From: Streptosporangiaceae bacterium
GTDB lineage: Bacteria; Actinomycetota; Actinomycetes; Streptosporangiales; Streptosporangiaceae
Assembly (NCBI GenBank): GCA_030040475.1
Contig: JASHTQ010000374.1
Location: forward strand, 1-7,195
DNA length: 7,195 nucleotides
Reading direction: 5' to 3'
The number at the start of each line of letters is the position of its first letter. The stretch's first letter is position 1. Both the position numbers and the translations under genes were made by a program. The notes beneath the pieces are model-generated. The model saw nothing but the letters and a program-made list of their open reading frames with translations, was not told where the DNA came from and searched no databases. Shown piece by piece: positions 5,056-7,195 of the stretch.

Positions 5056-6351
5056 TCAAGGACCTGGCCGACCGTCACAGGCACGTCCTGGCGGGATCGA
5101 TGTCGCCACGGGACGCGCCCTCCTGGCCGTCGCGGCCAGGAGGATGGCGGCCAGCGCGATCAGCGCCGGCTCGATGGCGAATGCCGGGCCGACGCCCCAG
5201 GCGTCGGCCATCAGGCTGAGGGCGAACGGGGCGGCCATGACCGCGATGCCGGCCAGCACCTGGGTCCGGGCCGCCGCCCGGCCGCTGTCGCCGGGCGCGG
5301 CAGACATGGCCAGGCCGAGGGTGAGCGGGTAGAGGTTGGCGACGCCGAGTCCGGTGACGAACAGCCCGGCCAGGGCGACGGCCAAGCGGCCGGACAGCCA
5401 GAACGCGGCGAAGCCGGCCGCCGCAACGGCCAGCGACGCCGCGACCAGTGCGCGGCCGCGGGCGGACTGTCGCCGGGTCAGCCGGGCTCCGGCCAGCCGG
5501 CCGGCCAGCTCGCCCAGGTAGAAGACCGCGAGCGCGGTAGCCGCGCGGTCCAGCGGCAGGCCGGTCGCGTGCAGCAACTCGGCGGCGTAGAACACCACGC
5601 AGAACTCGATCGCGACGGTGATGGCGACCAGGGCCGCGCGAACCCAGTACGCGACCGGGAGCCGGCCCGGGCGCGGCCGAATTTCGCCCGGGCTGGCAGG
5701 CTCGCGGGTCCCCGCCGTGCCGGCCGGCCCGGGCAGCCGCCGGAATAGCAGGTAGAGAACGGCGAACCCGGCGAGCGGGACGGCCAGCGCGGCCCGCCAG
5801 GTGACCGCGGTCCCGCCCAGCGCGCCGAACAGAAGTGGCGCGAGGACGGCCATCGCGACCGCGCCCGCGTTGGCCTCGACAAGCGCGCGGTCGCGTCGCG
5901 GCCCGTGCCGGTCGGAGAGGATGGCCGAGGTGGCGACGAGCAGCGTTGTGCCGGACGCGCCCATCAGGAGGGCGGCGGTCAGCGTGAGCGCGAGCAGGTG
6001 AGCCGCCGCGAGCAGGACGATGCCCGCGCAGAAGGCCGCGGTCATGCCCCACACCAGCAGGCGCTGGCCGAGCCAGCGCACGAGCGGGCGGTAGGCGAGC
6101 CCGGCGGTGATGGTCCCGCACGACCACAGCACCGAGTTCAGCGTGGTCAGCGCGTAGGACAGGTGCAGGTCCGCGCGGAGGAAGGCGAGGATCGGCCCTA
6201 GCCCGTACAGGCAGTAGGCGAAGCAGGCCACCGCCCCATAGGCGAGCACGGTATCCGGGTCACGGACGAACGCGCCAGCCGGCTCGGCGCCCGGTCCCAC
6301 CGCATCGGGGGACGCGCCGGCCTGCCTACTGGATCGATCCAGAAGGGGCAC
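5056..6351 (-). CDS. MFS transporter
   Basis: A 431-residue integral membrane protein of the major facilitator superfamily. After a hydrophilic tail (1-33) about twelve hydrophobic segments can be placed: roughly 35-57, 71-87, 98-118, 120-142, 160-179, 186-204, 236-260, 270-288, 301-320, 324-346, 363-382 and 391-408. A Pro/Gly-rich loop (205-233) separates the two halves. The loop after helix 2 (YRPLVRWLGQR) is a degenerate form of the usual GxLaDrxGrr motif. Short His, Arg and Asp stretches such as SDRHGPRRDR (146-155) lie after helix 4. GTG 6351 is chosen because a TAGACT -10-like element ends 7 nt before it; no ribosome site is visible, so a later GTG (codon 18 or 35) is possible. It is the first gene of a likely operon with the aldolase and lies divergent from a LacI regulator, suggesting substrate uptake for catabolism. 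Direction and substrate are not shown by the sequence. Confidence 0.88.
   Translation of the reverse strand: MPLLDRSSRQAGASPDAVGPGAEPAGAFVRDPDTVLAYGAVACFAYCLYGLGPILAFLRADLHLSYALTTLNSVLWSCGTITAGLAYRPLVRWLGQRLLVWGMTAAFCAGIVLLAAAHLLALTLTAALLMGASGTTLLVATSAILSDRHGPRRDRALVEANAGAVAMAVLAPLLFGALGGTAVTWRAALAVPLAGFAVLYLLFRRLPGPAGTAGTREPASPGEIRPRPGRLPVAYWVRAALVAITVAIEFCVVFYAAELLHATGLPLDRAATALAVFYLGELAGRLAGARLTRRQSARGRALVAASLAVAAAGFAAFWLSGRLAVALAGLFVTGLGVANLYPLTLGLAMSAAPGDSGRAAARTQVLAGIAVMAAPFALSLMADAWGVGPAFAIEPALIALAAILLAATARRARPVATSIPPGRACDGRPGP
6329..6342. promoter_or_regulatory. LacI-type operator 1 (perfect palindrome)
   Basis: CTGGATCGATCCAG is a perfect 14-bp palindrome centred on CG, the form LacI-family proteins usually bind because their hinge-helix leucine inserts at the central CpG. 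It falls at codons 4-8 of the MFS gene if GTG 6351 is the start, or in its leader if translation starts later. It matches operator 2 at 12 of 14 positions. Confidence 0.65.
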
Positions 6352-6358
6352 GTGAGGT

Positions 6359-6364
6359 AGTCTA
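6359..6364 (-). promoter_or_regulatory. Candidate -10 of the MFS-aldolase operon
   Basis: Read on the minus strand this is TAGACT, ending 7 nt before GTG 6351, which would make the message leaderless. Operator 2 (6365-6378) then fills the spacer directly upstream, so a bound repressor would block polymerase. On the plus strand the same bases give TAGTCT (6358-6363), a possible overlapping -10 for the divergent LacI-type gene. The -35 elements are not clear in either direction. Confidence 0.35.
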
Positions 6365-6378
6365 CTAGATCGATTCAG
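6365..6378. promoter_or_regulatory. LacI-type operator 2 (near-identical palindrome)
   Basis: CTAGATCGATTCAG differs from operator 1 only at positions 3 and 11, and its inner GATCGAT core is the same. The two centres are 36 bp apart, about 3.4 helical turns. It lies 64 bp upstream of ATG 6442 of the LacI-type gene and next to the MFS promoter, so one repressor could control both directions. Confidence 0.65.
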
Positions 6379-6441
6379 AACGAACGAGGCGGAGACAGGC
6401 GGGAGCGACCGCGAACGGCGGAAGCGAGGACCAGCGCGGCG

Positions 6442-7195
6442 ATGACCGAAGGTACCGGGCAGAGGGCCGAAGACGCTCGGAGGCTGACCGGAAGAACGGG
6501 AGAGCTGACCGAGGGCACCGGGCGGCGGGTGACGCTGCTGACCCTGGCCAGGGATCTTGGCGTGTCGCGGGCCACGGTCTCCAACGCCTACAACCGGCCC
6601 GACCAGCTCGGCGCCGAGCTCCGCGAGCGCATCCTGGACCGGGCCCGCGAGCTCGGGTTCGCCGGGCCCGATCCGGTAGGCAGGGCGCTGCGGCGGCAGC
6701 GCGTCGGTGCCGTCGGGGTGCTCATGCACGAGCCGCTCGCCTACGCCTTCGCCGACCCGGCCAGCGTGCTGATCCTCGACGGGCTGGCCAGCAAGCTCGG
6801 CCCCGACGGGTTCGCGCTGACCCTGCTCGCGGCGGGCGACGGCAAGCGCCCCGATCCGCGGATCGTCAGGGACGCGGTGGTGGACGCCTTCGTCGTGCAC
6901 TCGATCGGCGAGGGCCACCCGTTCGTGTCGGCGGCGGCCGAACGCGGGCTGCCGATGGTGGTCCTTGACCAGCCGCTGCTGCCGGGCGTTCCCCGCGTCG
7001 CCGTCGGCGACTCCGGCGGTGCACGGGCGGCCATGGCGCACCTGCTCTCCCTCGGCCATCGCCGGATCGCCGTGCTCAGCCTCCCGGTCCTGGCCGACGG
7101 CGCGCGCGGCCTGGCCAGACCGGAACGCCAGGCGGCGAGCACGTACCCGGTCACCGCGGCGCGGCTGCGCGGCGCGGCGGACGCGGCCGCGGCGG
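6442..7195 (+). CDS. LacI-family transcriptional regulator (3' end cut)
   Basis: The first 251 codons of a LacI/GalR-type regulator; the frame is open to the end of the window and some 80-100 residues should follow. The helix-turn-helix is TLLTLARDLGVSRATVSNAY (31-50), followed by RPDQLGAELRERILDRAREL (52-71) and the hinge region with GRALRR (80-85), whose Leu83 corresponds to the leucine that enters the operator's central CpG. The sugar-binding-protein-like ligand domain begins at about 88 (VGAVGVLMHEPLAYAF) and includes VDAFVVHSI, GLPMVVLDQP and HLLSLGHRRIAVLS, all typical. ATG 6442 lies 11 nt after GAGGA (6426-6430). GTG 6529 (residue 30) is an alternative that would start right at the helix-turn-helix, as in many family members. 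It is divergent from the MFS-aldolase genes and probably their repressor through the two palindromes between. The effector is unknown. Confidence 0.93.
   Translation, partial: MTEGTGQRAEDARRLTGRTGELTEGTGRRVTLLTLARDLGVSRATVSNAYNRPDQLGAELRERILDRARELGFAGPDPVGRALRRQRVGAVGVLMHEPLAYAFADPASVLILDGLASKLGPDGFALTLLAAGDGKRPDPRIVRDAVVDAFVVHSIGEGHPFVSAAAERGLPMVVLDQPLLPGVPRVAVGDSGGARAAMAHLLSLGHRRIAVLSLPVLADGARGLARPERQAASTYPVTAARLRGAADAAAA
6443..6528 (+). repeat. Imperfect duplication at the start of the LacI-type gene
   Basis: Bases 6443-6465 and 6506-6528 match at 19 of 23 positions, 63 bp (21 codons) apart, in the same frame. They encode TEGTGQR and TEGTGRR, with a partial third copy LTGRTGE between them (residues 15-21). 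The repeat makes an unusual hydrophilic tail of about 29 residues before the DNA-binding domain if ATG 6442 is the start. If GTG 6529 is the true start this stretch is untranslated leader. Confidence 0.5.

Noticed and set aside
5090..5104. Extra LacI operator around GGGATCGATGTC
   Set aside because: Only the central ATCGAT is shared. The outer bases are not symmetric and the site lies inside the 3' end of the MFS coding sequence.
4981..5748. Plus-strand frame of 255 codons opposite the MFS gene
   Set aside because: Its Gly/Gln/Arg/Asp-rich composition is the complement of hydrophobic membrane codons. The MFS frame has a clear pattern of membrane segments.
6352..7059. Minus-strand extension of the MFS frame up to 7059
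   Set aside because: This part is antisense to the LacI-type gene and has no membrane segments. The MFS gene plausibly starts at GTG 6351 or a later GTG.

Overview
This window looks like chromosomal DNA of a high-GC actinomycete. G+C is very high, third codon positions are almost all G or C, GTG and TTG starts are likely, and several genes lack a clear Shine-Dalgarno sequence. The protein families (divergent MarR/ABC exporter pair, D-aminoacylase-type amidohydrolase, LacI regulator) fit Actinomycetota. I cannot name a genus. No RNA gene, CRISPR array, transposase or phage gene was seen.

Layout. (a) 1-1366: a divergent pair. An ABC exporter runs left out of the window (only its N-terminal membrane part is visible), and a MarR-type regulator runs right. 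The 86-bp gap between them holds two palindromes that look like operator sites. (b) 1367-1719: a 353-bp stretch with no convincing gene, containing copies of a GTGGGTCACGAGCCCCG-like repeat, a near-perfect 18-bp-stem hairpin and further GC-rich stem-loops. (c) 1720-4261: a divergent pair of enzymes, an aldo/keto reductase (minus) and a D-aminoacylase-like amidohydrolase (plus). (d) 4263-6351: a probable minus-strand operon, an MFS transporter followed by an HpcH/HpaI-type class II aldolase. The aldolase stop lies 1 nt from the amidohydrolase stop. (e) 6352-7195: a LacI-family regulator, divergent from the MFS gene and cut by the window end. Two matching 14-bp palindromes with a central CG lie between or at the ends of the two genes, 36 bp apart.

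How the genes may work together. Region c-e reads as a small catabolic locus: an importer or exporter (MFS), an amide-bond hydrolase, an NAD(P)H-dependent carbonyl reductase and a 2-oxo-acid aldolase, with a LacI-type regulator most likely controlling at least the MFS-aldolase operon. The substrate is not readable from the sequence. The link between the amidohydrolase/reductase pair and the LacI operon is inferred from adjacency only. I saw nothing that amounts to a clearly new defence, mobile or signalling system. The most notable points are the intergenic repeat/hairpin cluster, the LacI operator pair, and the substitution of acidic residues near the usual bridging cysteine in the amidohydrolase.
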